From an uncultured Clostridia bacterium (lineage in GTDB: Bacteria > Bacillota > Clostridia > Christensenellales > Borkfalkiaceae), in the NCBI GenBank assembly GCA_944327465.1, contig CALVHH010000001.1:97330-161329 (forward strand): 64,000 bases of DNA, written 5' to 3'. The notes under the pieces are model-generated. The model saw only the letters and a program-made list of their open reading frames with translations, did no database searches and was not told the origin of the DNA. Shown one piece after another: positions 7,894-16,500 of the stretch; the stretch's first letter is position 1, and every line of letters begins with the position of its first letter. The translations under genes were made by a program, and so were the position numbers.

Positions 7894-8340
7894 ATGGAAA
7901 TTATTAAAATAACTCAAAACAGGGAGCGGTATCTCCCCCTGCTGCTGCTCGCCGACGAGCAGTACGACATGCTTTTAAAATACCTGCACCGCGGCGACAT
8001 GTACGCCATGCATGAAGGCGGCGCCGCGGTCGCGGTGTGCATAGTCACCGACGAGGGCGGCGGCGCAGCCGAAATAAAGAATCTTGCCGTCGCGCCCAAG
8101 TATCGGCGCACGGGCTGCGGCAGGCGCATGGTCGAGTTCATAAAGGGTGTATGCCGCGGCACGCACTCCCGCCTGCAGGTCGGCACGGGCGACAGCCCGC
8201 TCACCGTGCCATTCTACGAAGCCTGCGGCTTCAGGCGGGCACGGGTGGTAAAGGATTTTTTCACGCAGAACTACGACCACCCCATAACCGAAGGCGGAGT
8301 GCTGCTAAGGGACATGGTGTATTTTGAACTTGAGCTGTAA
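7894..8340 (+). CDS. GNAT-family N-acetyltransferase
   Basis: 148 residues with the GNAT fold. Motif A reads IKNLAVAPKYRRTGCGRRMVEFI, containing the acetyl-CoA pyrophosphate-binding RxxGxGxx loop. VPFYEACGFRRARV is motif B. The substrate cannot be told from sequence. The RBS is AGGA just before the ATG. It stands alone and converges on tsf, sharing a bidirectional hairpin. Confidence 0.85.
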   Translation: MEIIKITQNRERYLPLLLLADEQYDMLLKYLHRGDMYAMHEGGAAVAVCIVTDEGGGAAEIKNLAVAPKYRRTGCGRRMVEFIKGVCRGTHSRLQVGTGDSPLTVPFYEACGFRRARVVKDFFTQNYDHPITEGGVLLRDMVYFELEL

Positions 8341-8382
8341 AGCCCCCTGTATATGTTTAGTCAAACGGCGTGCAAAGCAAAT

Positions 8383-8409
8383 GCCGCCGCGCACTGTGTG
8401 CGCGGCGGC
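8383..8409. terminator. Bidirectional terminator between the GNAT gene and tsf
   Basis: A 12-bp GC-rich stem GCCGCCGCGCAC/GTGCGCGGCGGC with loop TGT between convergent genes. T-rich sequence follows on the plus side. Confidence 0.75.
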
Positions 8410-8428
8410 TTCATTTATTTGGTGTTTT

Positions 8429-9325
8429 TTAGTTCTTCTTCATTGCGGCGACCTGCTTGGCAACTTCTTCCGAAAGGTCCTCGCTCTTCTTTTCAATGCC
8501 GGAACCCATCTCCCAGCGAACAAAGTGCGCAACCTTGAACTTGTTGCCCACCACCTGCGAAACCTTCAGGCTGTCGTCCTTTACAAAGGGCTGCTCCATG
8601 AGGCAGTTTTCCGAATAGAACTTGCCCATCTTGCCCATTACTATCTTTTCAAGAATGTTCTGGGGCTTGTTGGCGTTCTTGGGGTCGTTCTGCATCTGAA
8701 CGAGCATTATTTCCTTTTCCTTTTCAAGCACGGAAGCGGGAACGTCGGCTTCGTTTACGTATCCGGGGTTGGAAGCGGCTATCTGCAGCGCAATGTCGTG
8801 CAGCGTCTCTTCGGAACCTTCGGTAAAGTTTTCGGCCTGGACCATGACGCCCACTTTGCCGCCCATGTGTATATAGGTCTCTATCTTGCCGGAGGTGTAA
8901 ATTTCAAAGCGGCGGATAGATATCTTTTCGCCTATAACTGCGGTGTTGCTCGTTATATATTCCTTTACGGTCTCGCTGCCTATTTTGCACTCGTTGAGTT
9001 CATCAAGGTTTGCGGGCTTGTTTTCTGCAATTACCTTTGCAACGCTGTCCACTATGCCGTGGAACTTTTCGCCCTTGGATACGAAGTCGGATTCGCAGTT
9101 GATTTCAAGCAGCACGCCGCAGTCTGCGCCGATATATGCGCCTACGGCGCCCTCTGCCGCTATTCTCGATTCCTTCTTCACAGCCTTTGCAATGCCCCTT
9201 TCGCGGAGCAGTTCGGCTGCCTTTTCCATATCGCCGTCTGCATCGGTGAGCGCCTTTTTGCAGTCCAGCATGCCTGCGCCGCTCTTGTCGCGCAGCGCCA
9301 TAACGTCCTTTGCGGTGAAAGCCAT
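8429..9325 (-). CDS. tsf: Translation elongation factor Ts
   Basis: EF-Ts exchanges GDP for GTP on EF-Tu. The 298-residue protein begins with the UBA-like helix AFTAKDVMALRDKSGAGMLDCKKALTDADGD. It continues with ERGIAKAVKKESRIAAEGAV and ENCLMEQPFVKDDSLKV, all classic EF-Ts sequence. It is the second gene of an rpsB-tsf operon, 56 bases after rpsB. A bidirectional terminator follows. Confidence 0.97.
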   Translation of the reverse strand: MAFTAKDVMALRDKSGAGMLDCKKALTDADGDMEKAAELLRERGIAKAVKKESRIAAEGAVGAYIGADCGVLLEINCESDFVSKGEKFHGIVDSVAKVIAENKPANLDELNECKIGSETVKEYITSNTAVIGEKISIRRFEIYTSGKIETYIHMGGKVGVMVQAENFTEGSEETLHDIALQIAASNPGYVNEADVPASVLEKEKEIMLVQMQNDPKNANKPQNILEKIVMGKMGKFYSENCLMEQPFVKDDSLKVSQVVGNKFKVAHFVRWEMGSGIEKKSEDLSEEVAKQVAAMKKN

Positions 9326-9381
9326 GTTAATACCTCTCAGTTTATTGATTTTATTAAAACAAGTTATGCGTCTTCAAAAAA

Positions 9382-10173
9382 TTATTCTGCGGACTGCACT
9401 TCTTCAGCCTCGGCAACTTCCTCTATGGATTGGGGCTGAGCAAGCTGTTCTTCGGCTTTTTCTTCAAGCGCACCCTCGGCTACGGGGGTCTCGCCCTGGT
9501 TTGCCTCTATAACGGCGTTGGCTATGACGCCGGAAATGAGCTTGATGGCGCGTATCGCGTCGTCGTTGCCGGGGATGACGTAGTCGATGAGGTCGGGGTC
9601 GCAGTTGGTATCGGTAATCGCAATGACGGGAATGCCCAGCTTGCGCGCTTCGGATACGGCTATGTCCTCGTTATGGGGGTCAACAATGAACATTGCGCCG
9701 GGCATCTTGTTCATATCCTTTATGCCGCCCAGGTTGGTCTGCAGCTTGTTCATCTCTTCCTTGAGCTTGGCAACTTCCTTTTTGGGCAGAAGGTCGAACT
9801 CGCCGCTCTCTTCCATCTTTTCAAGCTTGACCATTCTGTCTATCCTCGAGCGTATGGTCTTAAAGTTGGTCAGCGTGCCGCCCAGCCAGCGCGAATTTAC
9901 ATAGAACATGCCGCAGCGCTCTGCCTCTTCCTTGATCGCCTCCTGCGCCTGCTTTTTGGTGCCGACGAAGAGTATGGACTTGCCCTCCTTTACCGTTTCG
10001 ACGACGAACTTGTAAGCCTCTTCGATGAGTCCTACGGTGAGCTGAAGGTCGATGATGTGGATATCGTTGCGTGCCGCATAGATATACTTGCTCATCTTGG
10101 GATTCCACTTTCTGGTCTGATGGCCGAAGTGAACGCCCGCTTCGAGGAGCTGCTTCATAGTGATAACTGCCAT
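9382..10173 (-). CDS. rpsB: 30S ribosomal protein S2
   Basis: 263 residues starting [27 protein letters not shown], with [28 protein letters not shown] and [15 protein letters not shown]. The reading frame is open to an ATG at 10290, but the ATG at 10173 has a perfect GGAGG site and gives the conserved S2 N-terminus. The acidic C-terminal tail is about 40 residues. First gene of the rpsB-tsf operon, with a ~115-base leader. Confidence 0.97.
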   Translation of the reverse strand: MAVITMKQLLEAGVHFGHQTRKWNPKMSKYIYAARNDIHIIDLQLTVGLIEEAYKFVVETVKEGKSILFVGTKKQAQEAIKEEAERCGMFYVNSRWLGGTLTNFKTIRSRIDRMVKLEKMEESGEFDLLPKKEVAKLKEEMNKLQTNLGGIKDMNKMPGAMFIVDPHNEDIAVSEARKLGIPVIAITDTNCDPDLIDYVIPGNDDAIRAIKLISGVIANAVIEANQGETPVAEGALEEKAEEQLAQPQSIEEVAEAEEVQSAE

Positions 10174-10287
10174 TTTAATTCCTCCGTTTTTCCTCCCCGC
10201 AAGCACAGTTTGTATGACGATTATTGCGGAATTGAAAAAATTTTTCCGCCACGGGTCGCCTGCCTTACGGGTGTGAATTTTTACAGC
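10174..10287 (-). promoter_or_regulatory. rpsB 5' leader
   Basis: About 115 bases between the predicted start site and rpsB. A GCGGAA/TTCCGC stem with an A/T-rich interior is visible. Autoregulation by S2 is known in other bacteria, but no known S2 leader motif is recognised here. Confidence 0.35.
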
Positions 10288-10293
10288 CATGAT

Positions 10294-10322
10294 ATTTTAT
10301 CAAAAAAAATGCGCGTTGTAAA
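10294..10322 (-). promoter_or_regulatory. Promoter of rpsB-tsf
   Basis: Minus strand TTTACA (10317-10322), a 17-bp spacer, then TAAAAT (10294-10299). Confidence 0.7.
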
Positions 10323-10371
10323 GCGATTGCGCGGCATTTTGCCCGATTTTATGCCCATTTTTATGCAAAAA

Positions 10372-10417
10372 CGCCGCGGAGGGCGCACCCCGAAAAAGGG
10401 GTGCGCCCTCCGCGGCG
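10372..10417 (-). terminator. Strong terminator of the 10428 lipoprotein gene
   Basis: A perfect 20-bp stem with a GAAAAA loop; on the minus strand it is followed by TTTTT. Confidence 0.9.
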
Positions 10418-10427
10418 CAAAAGCGCC

Positions 10428-10829
10428 TTACGCCATGGCGTACGTCATCACAATGTGTCCGCCCGGTCCCTGCATGGTAGTGGTCAGCATGTCGCCCGAT
10501 ATTTCAAACACCCTGCCGAACTCGTTCTCGCCCGGGGCGTCTATCTTCAGCGTGTCCTCCTCTATGGCATACGCATACGTCTCGCCGCCCATCTCCACGG
10601 TGCCGTCGTCCGAAAACACCATTTTAACGTCGTAATATATCGTGCGGTTGGACTGCACCAGCAGGTCCAGCACCTGCTTCTGTCCCTCTTCGGCATCGTC
10701 GTCGTACACTGCCTGTATGTCGCTGAAGATATACTTTTTGCCCGAAAGCCTGTCGCCGCAGCCCGCAAACGCCAGCGCGAGCAGCACGGCAGCCATGACC
10801 GAACAAACGATTGTAACAAATTTTTTCAT
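10428..10829 (-). CDS. Small predicted lipoprotein, unknown function
   Basis: 133 residues. A signal peptide MKKFVTIVCSVMAAVLLALAF ends in the lipobox FAGC, so the mature protein should be lipid-anchored at Cys24. The rest is a small beta-rich domain (KMVFSDDGTVEMGG, YAYAIEEDTLKID). This resembles the lipocalin-like or DUF-type small lipoproteins frequent in Clostridia, but no family is recognised. The 10981-11394 neighbour has a similar design. RBS GGGAG lies before the ATG. Confidence 0.75.
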   Translation of the reverse strand: MKKFVTIVCSVMAAVLLALAFAGCGDRLSGKKYIFSDIQAVYDDDAEEGQKQVLDLLVQSNRTIYYDVKMVFSDDGTVEMGGETYAYAIEEDTLKIDAPGENEFGRVFEISGDMLTTTMQGPGGHIVMTYAMA

Positions 10830-10878
10830 GTCATGCTCCCTTAAAGCGGCGGCGCGAGCGCACCGCCAAAGTGCGATA

Positions 10879-10907
10879 ATTATACATCATTGCGCGGCGC
10901 TTGTCAA
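10879..10907 (-). promoter_or_regulatory. Consensus promoter of the 10428 lipoprotein gene
   Basis: Perfect TTGACA (10902-10907), a 17-bp spacer, perfect TATAAT (10879-10884), minus strand. Confidence 0.85.
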
Positions 10908-10930
10908 TTATCGGCGGGCGCCGAACAATA

Positions 10931-10964
10931 AAAAAGCGCGGCGGGCGTCTGCCGCCCGCCGCGC
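10931..10964 (-). terminator. Terminator of the 10981 lipoprotein gene
   Basis: A 12-bp stem GCGCGGCGGGCG/CGCCCGCCGCGC followed on the minus strand by TTTTTT. Confidence 0.9.
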
Positions 10965-10980
10965 ACCGCCCTGCGGCGCG

Positions 10981-11394
10981 TCATTGCTTTGTAAAAGTTA
11001 TCGAAGCCGACATGCCTTCTACGTCCGATGAAAGTATAAAATTTTTGCCGTCCAGCTTGCCGCTCTGCGATACGCCGCTGTCGTCCGTCAGCGTCACGGT
11101 GCTGCCTTCTGCGCTCCATTCGCCCTCGGTCACGTCGGTGCTGCCGCCAAAATTTACGCTCATCGTCCAGGTGTTGTCGTCCTTGAGTTCGAGCACGAAC
11201 GCGTCCTCGGTAATGGTCATACCCATAAACGCTTCGCCTGCGGTGACTGAAACTTTCATGCCGCCCATATCCACTTCCATCGACGAAAACTTGTATGTAC
11301 CCGTCGCGTTGCCGCACGCGGCAAAGCTTATAGCCAGCACTACCGTCGCTATCGCCGCACACAGTGCGGTGAACATTTTGTGTATTCTTTTCAT
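10981..11394 (-). CDS. Small predicted lipoprotein, lipocalin-like
   Basis: 137 residues. A signal peptide starts MKRIHKMFTALCAAIATVVLA and ends in the lipobox SFAAC. The mature part reads GTYKFSSMEVDMGGMKVSV, then DAFVLELKDDNTWTMSVNFG, EGEWSAEGSTVTLTDDSG and KLDGKNFILSS. This is the pattern of repeated beta-strands seen in lipocalin-like lipoproteins of Clostridia. The ATG at 11394 is preceded by AAAGGAG. The frame extends to 11481 but lacks support there. Function unknown. Confidence 0.75.
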   Translation of the reverse strand: MKRIHKMFTALCAAIATVVLAISFAACGNATGTYKFSSMEVDMGGMKVSVTAGEAFMGMTITEDAFVLELKDDNTWTMSVNFGGSTDVTEGEWSAEGSTVTLTDDSGVSQSGKLDGKNFILSSDVEGMSASITFTKQ

Positions 11395-11452
11395 AAACTT
11401 CTCCTTTGCGGTCGCCCGCATAAATTGTTCGGGTCGCCCGACCCTCAAAGAT

Positions 11453-11481
11453 ATTATACACAATGTTTCATAATTTGTCAA
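11453..11481 (-). promoter_or_regulatory. Consensus promoter of the 10981 lipoprotein gene
   Basis: Perfect TTGACA (11476-11481) and TATAAT (11453-11458) with a 17-bp spacer on the minus strand. Confidence 0.85.
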
Positions 11482-11516
11482 TGGCTGACAAAAAATTTGT
11501 CTATTTTAAAAAATAC

Positions 11517-11543
11517 GCGGCGCGGACGTCCCGTCCGCGCCGC
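11517..11543 (-). terminator. Terminator of ruvX-DUF1292
   Basis: A 12-bp GC stem (GCGGCGCGGACG and its complement) with a 3-base loop, followed on the minus strand by TATTTTTT. Confidence 0.85.
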
Positions 11544-11552
11544 ACATGCGCA

Positions 11553-11840
11553 TCAGTTGCTTTCTTCCTCTTCCGTTTCGCTCTGGTAGAATTCAAACAC
11601 TTCCTCCAGCAGCGCCTCGTCCTCTATGGGTTCCAGCGTCTCTTCTGCCTCGTTGTAGCGGAATATTACCACTTCGTCCTCGGCTATCTCCTCGTTGGGC
11701 TCGGCGGCGAGCAGCAGCGTGTACTTCTGCCCCTTGTATTCGGTCACGTCCAGCAGTCTGAAGTTGATTATGTTTCCTTCGTCGTCAATAAGCTCTATCA
11801 GCTCTTCGCCCTCTTCGTTGATGTTCTGTTCGTCCTTCAT
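11553..11840 (-). CDS. DUF1292 protein (YrzB-like)
   Basis: 95 very acidic residues. The DUF1292 pattern is clear: ELIDDEGNIINFRLLDVTEYKGQKYTLL followed by an aliphatic strand and IFRYNEAEETLEPIEDEALLEEVFEFY. Function unknown. Its start codon overlaps the ruvX stop (TAATG), implying translational coupling. The ruvX-yrzB neighbourhood is conserved in Bacillota. Confidence 0.9.
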   Translation of the reverse strand: MKDEQNINEEGEELIELIDDEGNIINFRLLDVTEYKGQKYTLLLAAEPNEEIAEDEVVIFRYNEAEETLEPIEDEALLEEVFEFYQSETEEEESN

Positions 11841-12277
11841 TATCCGTTCTCCTGTCCTTTTGCTTTATTTATTTTATTCAGATATCCGTCAAGAATGTTG
11901 GCTGCGGCAAGGGCGTCCACGTAATTTTTGCGTTTTTCGCGCCGCATGCCCTCGGAAATGAGCACTTCGTGCGCCATCATCGTCGTGAACCGCTCGTCCT
12001 CGCATATCACGGGTATATCCACCGCCTCCTTCAACGCGGCAATGAACGCCGCCGTCTTGTGCGTCTGCACGCCCTCGGAGCCGTCAAAGTTTACGGGCAG
12101 CCCGCATATTATCGCGGTGGCGCCCTTCTGCGCGGCTATCTGCGCGAGCGCGGCTACGTCGGCTTTGAATCCCCTGCGGAAATAGGTCTGCGAAGGCAGC
12201 GCGTACGTATTGAACGGGTCGGAAACCGCCACGCCTATGCGCTTGTCGCCTATATCGAATGCAACATATCTTTCCAT
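11840..12277 (-). CDS. ruvX: Putative pre-16S rRNA nuclease / Holliday junction resolvase-like RuvX (YqgF)
   Basis: 145 residues with an RNase H-like fold: RYVAFDIGDKRIGVAVSDP (first acidic residue), ICGLPVNFDGSEG, VICEDERFTTMMA (second acidic residue) and KNYVDALAAANILDGYL (third). The family matures the 16S 5' end or acts on recombination junctions. The frame is open to 12415. The ATG at 12277 gives the conserved N-terminus and lies just after a promoter -10 box, leaving only a 4-5-base leader. Cotranscribed with the DUF1292 gene. Confidence 0.93.
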   Translation of the reverse strand: MERYVAFDIGDKRIGVAVSDPFNTYALPSQTYFRRGFKADVAALAQIAAQKGATAIICGLPVNFDGSEGVQTHKTAAFIAALKEAVDIPVICEDERFTTMMAHEVLISEGMRREKRKNYVDALAAANILDGYLNKINKAKGQENG

Positions 12278-12288
12278 ATCCTGAAAGA

Positions 12289-12318
12289 AGTATACCACAC
12301 CCCGCCCGCCGCCGTCAA
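12289..12318 (-). promoter_or_regulatory. Promoter of ruvX-DUF1292
   Basis: Minus strand TTGACG (12313-12318), an 18-bp spacer, TATACT (12289-12294). The start codon is 11 bases after the -10 box, so the leader should be very short. Confidence 0.7.
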
Positions 12319-12474
12319 TAAAAATCAGCCCAAAGCCTGCGGCGGCGGCACGCCCGCGTGCCGCCGCCCCATAAAAAAGCGCCGCAAACCGACAATTTGC
12401 GACGCCTTCCGCCATTTATCCCGCGCATTTTAAGCGCAGCATAAAAGTAGGATAGAGCAAAAAGGAGAAACATC

Positions 12475-12924
12475 ATGCATCTTTCAAAACTGTATTCCCT
12501 CCCCGTCGAGCGCGTGGACGGCAGGCGGCGGGGCTATGTGCTTTCGGCGATATGTTCGGGCGGCGCCATAGCCGCGCTGTTCTGCGCCGACGAAAACGAG
12601 CGCGAATTTTACGTCGTCCCCCAAGATATCGTGCGCACGTCCGACTGCATACTCTACCGCGCCGAAAGCAGGCAAAAGGTGCGCGGCACGGCGCTCAGGC
12701 TCAACCTGCCCGCCTACGACTGCCGCGGCAGATTTTTGGGCCATGCCGAGGACTACACCGTAAAAAAATTTGTGCTCGGCAGCTGCCTGATATCGGGCAG
12801 GAGCTATTCCGTCCGCAGGCTGAGCATAGGCGACGCCGTCATCGTCGGCTGCCGCGACGGCGCGGCAGCCGCAATTGCCGCCAAGGACATGTTCCTGCAG
12901 GCGGTGGTGGGCGGGACTCAGTAG
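12475..12924 (+). CDS. PRC-barrel-like protein with two related halves
   Basis: 149 residues. The first half begins LSKLYSLPVERVDGRRRGYVLSAIC and runs to EFYVVPQDIV. The second reads ALRLNLPAYDCRGRFLGHAEDY and runs to a C-terminal valine-rich end. Both have the ..LP.YD..G..LG spacing seen in PRC-barrel proteins such as the YlmC/YmxH sporulation family. Function unknown. RBS AAAAAGGAGA precedes the ATG. The 3' end overlaps the convergent gene at 12918 by seven bases. Confidence 0.55.
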   Translation: MHLSKLYSLPVERVDGRRRGYVLSAICSGGAIAALFCADENEREFYVVPQDIVRTSDCILYRAESRQKVRGTALRLNLPAYDCRGRFLGHAEDYTVKKFVLGSCLISGRSYSVRRLSIGDAVIVGCRDGAAAAIAAKDMFLQAVVGGTQ

Positions 12925-13523
12925 CCGTACCTCGCCATCAGCTTTATCAGCGAGGCAAAGTCGGCGTTGACCGCCTCGCCCTCGGCGGGCGACATCGCTC
13001 CCCCCGCCTGCAAGGACGCAAGCGCCCTCTTTATGCGCTCCAGCTCCTCCCTGTCCGCCCGCGAAAGCTCCTTCAAAAGCAGCTTGTCGGCTATCGACAG
13101 CGCGTGCTCCAGCTTGACGCCGCTCTTGGCGGCGGGCAGGTCCGCCCCCCGCTTTGCGGGTCGGGGCGGAGCGTATGAAGGCTTCGCCTGCCAGGGGATC
13201 ACCGCGGGGCGCGGTCGGGTGAGCGCGCACAGCGCGCCGTACATAAGGTATCCCGCCAGCCAGAACACCGCCGTCCAGAACAGCGCCTGCTCTGTGTCCG
13301 CGCCCGTCAGCATCACTGCCATAAAGAGCGCGGTAAACGCGTTTACAAAGTGCATGAGCGGCCGCTTGTCCATCGCCCTCACCCTGCGCGACAGCGCGCA
13401 CAGCGCCGCGAACAGCGCCATGCACCCGCCGAATGCGCCCAGCGCGGCGGCAACCAGCCCCGCAAAAGACAGTTCCGAAATCGCACGGAGCGCCCTTTCA
13501 ATAAAATCGTGTACGATATCCAT
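12918..13523 (-). CDS. Membrane protein of unknown function with helical tail
   Basis: 201 residues from the ATG at 13523 (MDIVHDFIERALRAISE). Three hydrophobic segments occupy roughly residues 20-45, 60-80 and 88-105. A proline/basic linker (TRPRPAVIPWQAKPSYAPPRPAKRG) leads to a charged helical cytoplasmic tail (LSIADKLLLKELSRADREELERIKRAL). No family recognised. The frame remains open to 13577, but that would run into the inverted repeat. It lies after addA and may be cotranscribed with it. Confidence 0.6.
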   Translation of the reverse strand: MDIVHDFIERALRAISELSFAGLVAAALGAFGGCMALFAALCALSRRVRAMDKRPLMHFVNAFTALFMAVMLTGADTEQALFWTAVFWLAGYLMYGALCALTRPRPAVIPWQAKPSYAPPRPAKRGADLPAAKSGVKLEHALSIADKLLLKELSRADREELERIKRALASLQAGGAMSPAEGEAVNADFASLIKLMARYGY

Positions 13524-13532
13524 AGTAATGAA

Positions 13533-13570
13533 ATTATATCCCCCTTGAAGTAAAATAAGGGGGATATAAT
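13533..13570. repeat. 14-bp perfect inverted repeat between addA and the membrane gene
   Basis: ATTATATCCCCCTT pairs perfectly with 13557-13570 around a 10-base loop. Each arm carries a TATAAT-like hexamer pointing outward. It could be a terminator of addBA, an operator, or paired -10 elements. It has no T-tract and no good -35. Confidence 0.65.
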
Positions 13571-13587
13571 GTCGCAATCGGGCGTAT

Positions 13588-16500
13588 TTACAGGTAAAAC
13601 TCCCGCCGTCTCTTCAGATCCACCAGGCAGACGGCTATCGTGCTCTCGTCCACGCCCTCTATCATCCCCACCGCCTTTTTGTACAGTTCAAGCTGCCGCG
13701 TATACTTTTTGAGCATCGCCTCCTGCGGCATGCTCACGTACTTGTAGTCTACTATCGTCAGACCTTCGCGGCTCTCCGCCAGCAGGTCTATGGCGCCCTG
13801 CACCAGCACCTTGTCCGTCGCGGCGGTATCCAGCACGTCGCGGGCGGGCAGGGCGCACAGGAACTCCCTCTCGCGGAATATCCTTGCCCCCGCCAGCCGC
13901 GCAAACACGGGCATGGCGAGTATGCCTGCAAGCCTGTCCGCAGAGAGCATGTCCCGCTGCTCGGGGCTCAGCTTTCCCCCGGCGGTCAGCCTGTCCAGTT
14001 CGCGCAGTATGCCCTCTTCGTCCCGCACGGTCAGGTCGCACAGCTCAAGATAGCGGTGGTATGCGGTGCCCGCCTCCCTGCCTCCGGGCTCCTCGTCCCC
14101 GTACTCGTCGTCGAACAGATAGTGCGCGGCGTACGCCTCGGGTTGGGTGCGCTCGCTCTCGCGCATGAGCTGCGAAGCCGAAGTCTTTACGGGCAGCTCC
14201 ACGCTGACGGCGTGGGGATATTGCCTGCCGAACAGCTCGTCGACGCCCGCGGCGGCGCCCTTTGCCGAAATTATCGGCGGCGTCCGGACGGCGTCTTCGA
14301 AGTCCTTTGGCGCTTCGGCGTATTCGGGCGAATATTTTGTCACGTCGAACATCTTTGCGTAGCAGTCCGCCTCGTACCACGCGGCGGGGTCGTAGGCGGG
14401 CGGCTCGCCGCACAGAACATACAGGTTGCACATCGCCCGCGTGCACGCCACGTAGAACAGGTTGAGCTCGTTCTTTATCTCCTCGCGGCGGGCGCGGCGC
14501 AGGCACAGCTCGCGCAGCACGTTGGAGCGCACCAGCTTGTTCTCCCTGTCGAACGTGCGCGGGCAGAAGGCGTACTCGTCGTCGAACGGCATCTCTTCGA
14601 GCTCCTCCTTGCGGAAGCGGCGGGCTATGTCCGCCACTATCACTACGGGGAACTCCAGCCCCTTTGAAGAGTGCATCGTCATCACCTTTATGCTGTCCGC
14701 CGAAGACCGCGGCGCCGCCTTTATGCTGCTGCCCGCGCACTTTATTCGCGTTAAAAAGGCGTTTAATTGCAGTTCGCCCGTGCCCGTGAATGCCTCCTGC
14801 TTCAGCCTGCGCACGGCGGCAAGCTTTGCGCCGCCGTCCGCGGCGTACCTCGCCGCCAGCCCTGTGTCAGAAAGTATCCTGTCGATCAGCGCCGCCGCGC
14901 CCAGAATGTCCGAAAGCCTGCGGTATGCGTTTATCTTTGCAAAGAACGCCCCCGCCTTGGCGGCGGTGTCGTCGCGCATGTACTTGTAATACGCCACCAG
15001 GCAGTCGCGGAACGTCATGCCGGGCGCGCCGTTCTGCGCTATCCTTATCCTTGCGAGCTCGTCGTGCGTAAATCCGCCGACGGGCGATAGCATGGCTGTG
15101 GTCAGCGGTATGTCCTGCTGGCAGTTGTCTATCAGCGAAAGTATGTCCAAGAGCTGTTTTATTTCGGGTCTGTTCAAAAGGTTGCCGTCGCCCGCGCCAT
15201 CCACGCCGTAGCCGGCGTCTGTCAGAGCCCGCACTATCCCAAGCGTGCTGTCGCCGGCGTTTTTGCGCGTAAGTATGCATATATCCCCGGGCTGAGTGTC
15301 CACCATGCACCCCTTTTCGGGCGAATAGTGCCTGCCCGAAAGTTCGCGGCGCACTATTTCGAGCACCGCCAGCCCCTCGCGGGTATGGCCCGCCTTGCCG
15401 CCGCCGTGATCAAGCACCGAATACACCCCCTCGGCGGCGGGGGCGCGCCGCTCGTCTTTGCCGAATACTACAATGCCCGCTCTGCCGTAGCCTTCGGGGA
15501 ACTTGCCGCCGCGGTGCATAACGCCGTCGGCGGCGTAGTCTATGCCGCAGGACAGCGGCGTCATTATGTCGCCGAACAGCCTGTTGACAAAGCCGAGCAC
15601 GCCGTCGGAAGAGCGGAAGTTTACCGAAAGTTTCTTTGCTCCCCGCTCAAGCAGCATGTCGGCATACTTCTGCGAAAAGAATACCGACTTCGAGCCCCTG
15701 AACCCGTATATCGCCTGCTTTACGTCGCCTACGGTGAATACGTCGGCGGCGCCGACGAGGGTGAGTATGCGCTCCTGCACGGGGTTGACGTCCTGATATT
15801 CGTCGACGAACACGTGCCTGTACCGCTCGTTCACGCCCCTTTTTATGTTTTCGTCGGCAAGCAGTTTTAGCGTAATGTGCTCCAGGTCGGGGCAGTCCAG
15901 CTTGTTCTCTTCGCGCTTTACGGCGGTATACTGCTCGTCGAACAGCAGTACCAGCCGCGAAAACGCCGCCGCCAGCTTTCCGCACTCAATAAACGCTGCG
16001 TACTCCGTCTGCCTGTCGGCAATGTCGCCGCGCAGCCTGTCGTACCTGTCCTTCAGCTTCTTGCGGTAGGCGTCGAACTGCGCCGCGGCTGCCTTTTCGC
16101 CGTCGTCCTTTGCGGTCGGGCGCCTGACGGGCGAAAGGGGGGGCAGGGGCGCAAATATATCCGTCTCCGCCGCCTGCGCCAGCGCGGCGCGTATGCCTTC
16201 GGCTACGGCGTCCAGCTTTTGCGCGTATGCGGGCGGCGCGTCGAGCGCGGCGTAAAACTGGTCGAACGCCGCCGCCAGCGCGGCGCACTTGCGCGAAGTG
16301 AACGCCGCCAGCGCGGCGCACACCCTGTCAAAGCCCTCGCGGCAGAACACCGAGGGCGAATTTTTGAGCATTTGCTCGTAGCCCGCGGTGTTTCGCGCCT
16401 TTTCAAGCGCTTCGGCTATCAGTTTGCGCACGCCTGCGTCTGTGCGCTTGCGGCGCAGCCTGTCCAGCACGAATATCAGGTCGCCGTCCTCTTCGGCGTA

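Noticed and set aside
8324-9439. 371-residue plus-strand frame opposite tsf
   Set aside because: Shadow of tsf; no RBS or domain.
10174-10290. N-terminal extension of rpsB
   Set aside because: The internal ATG has a perfect GGAGG and the conserved S2 start; the longer start lies at the promoter -10.
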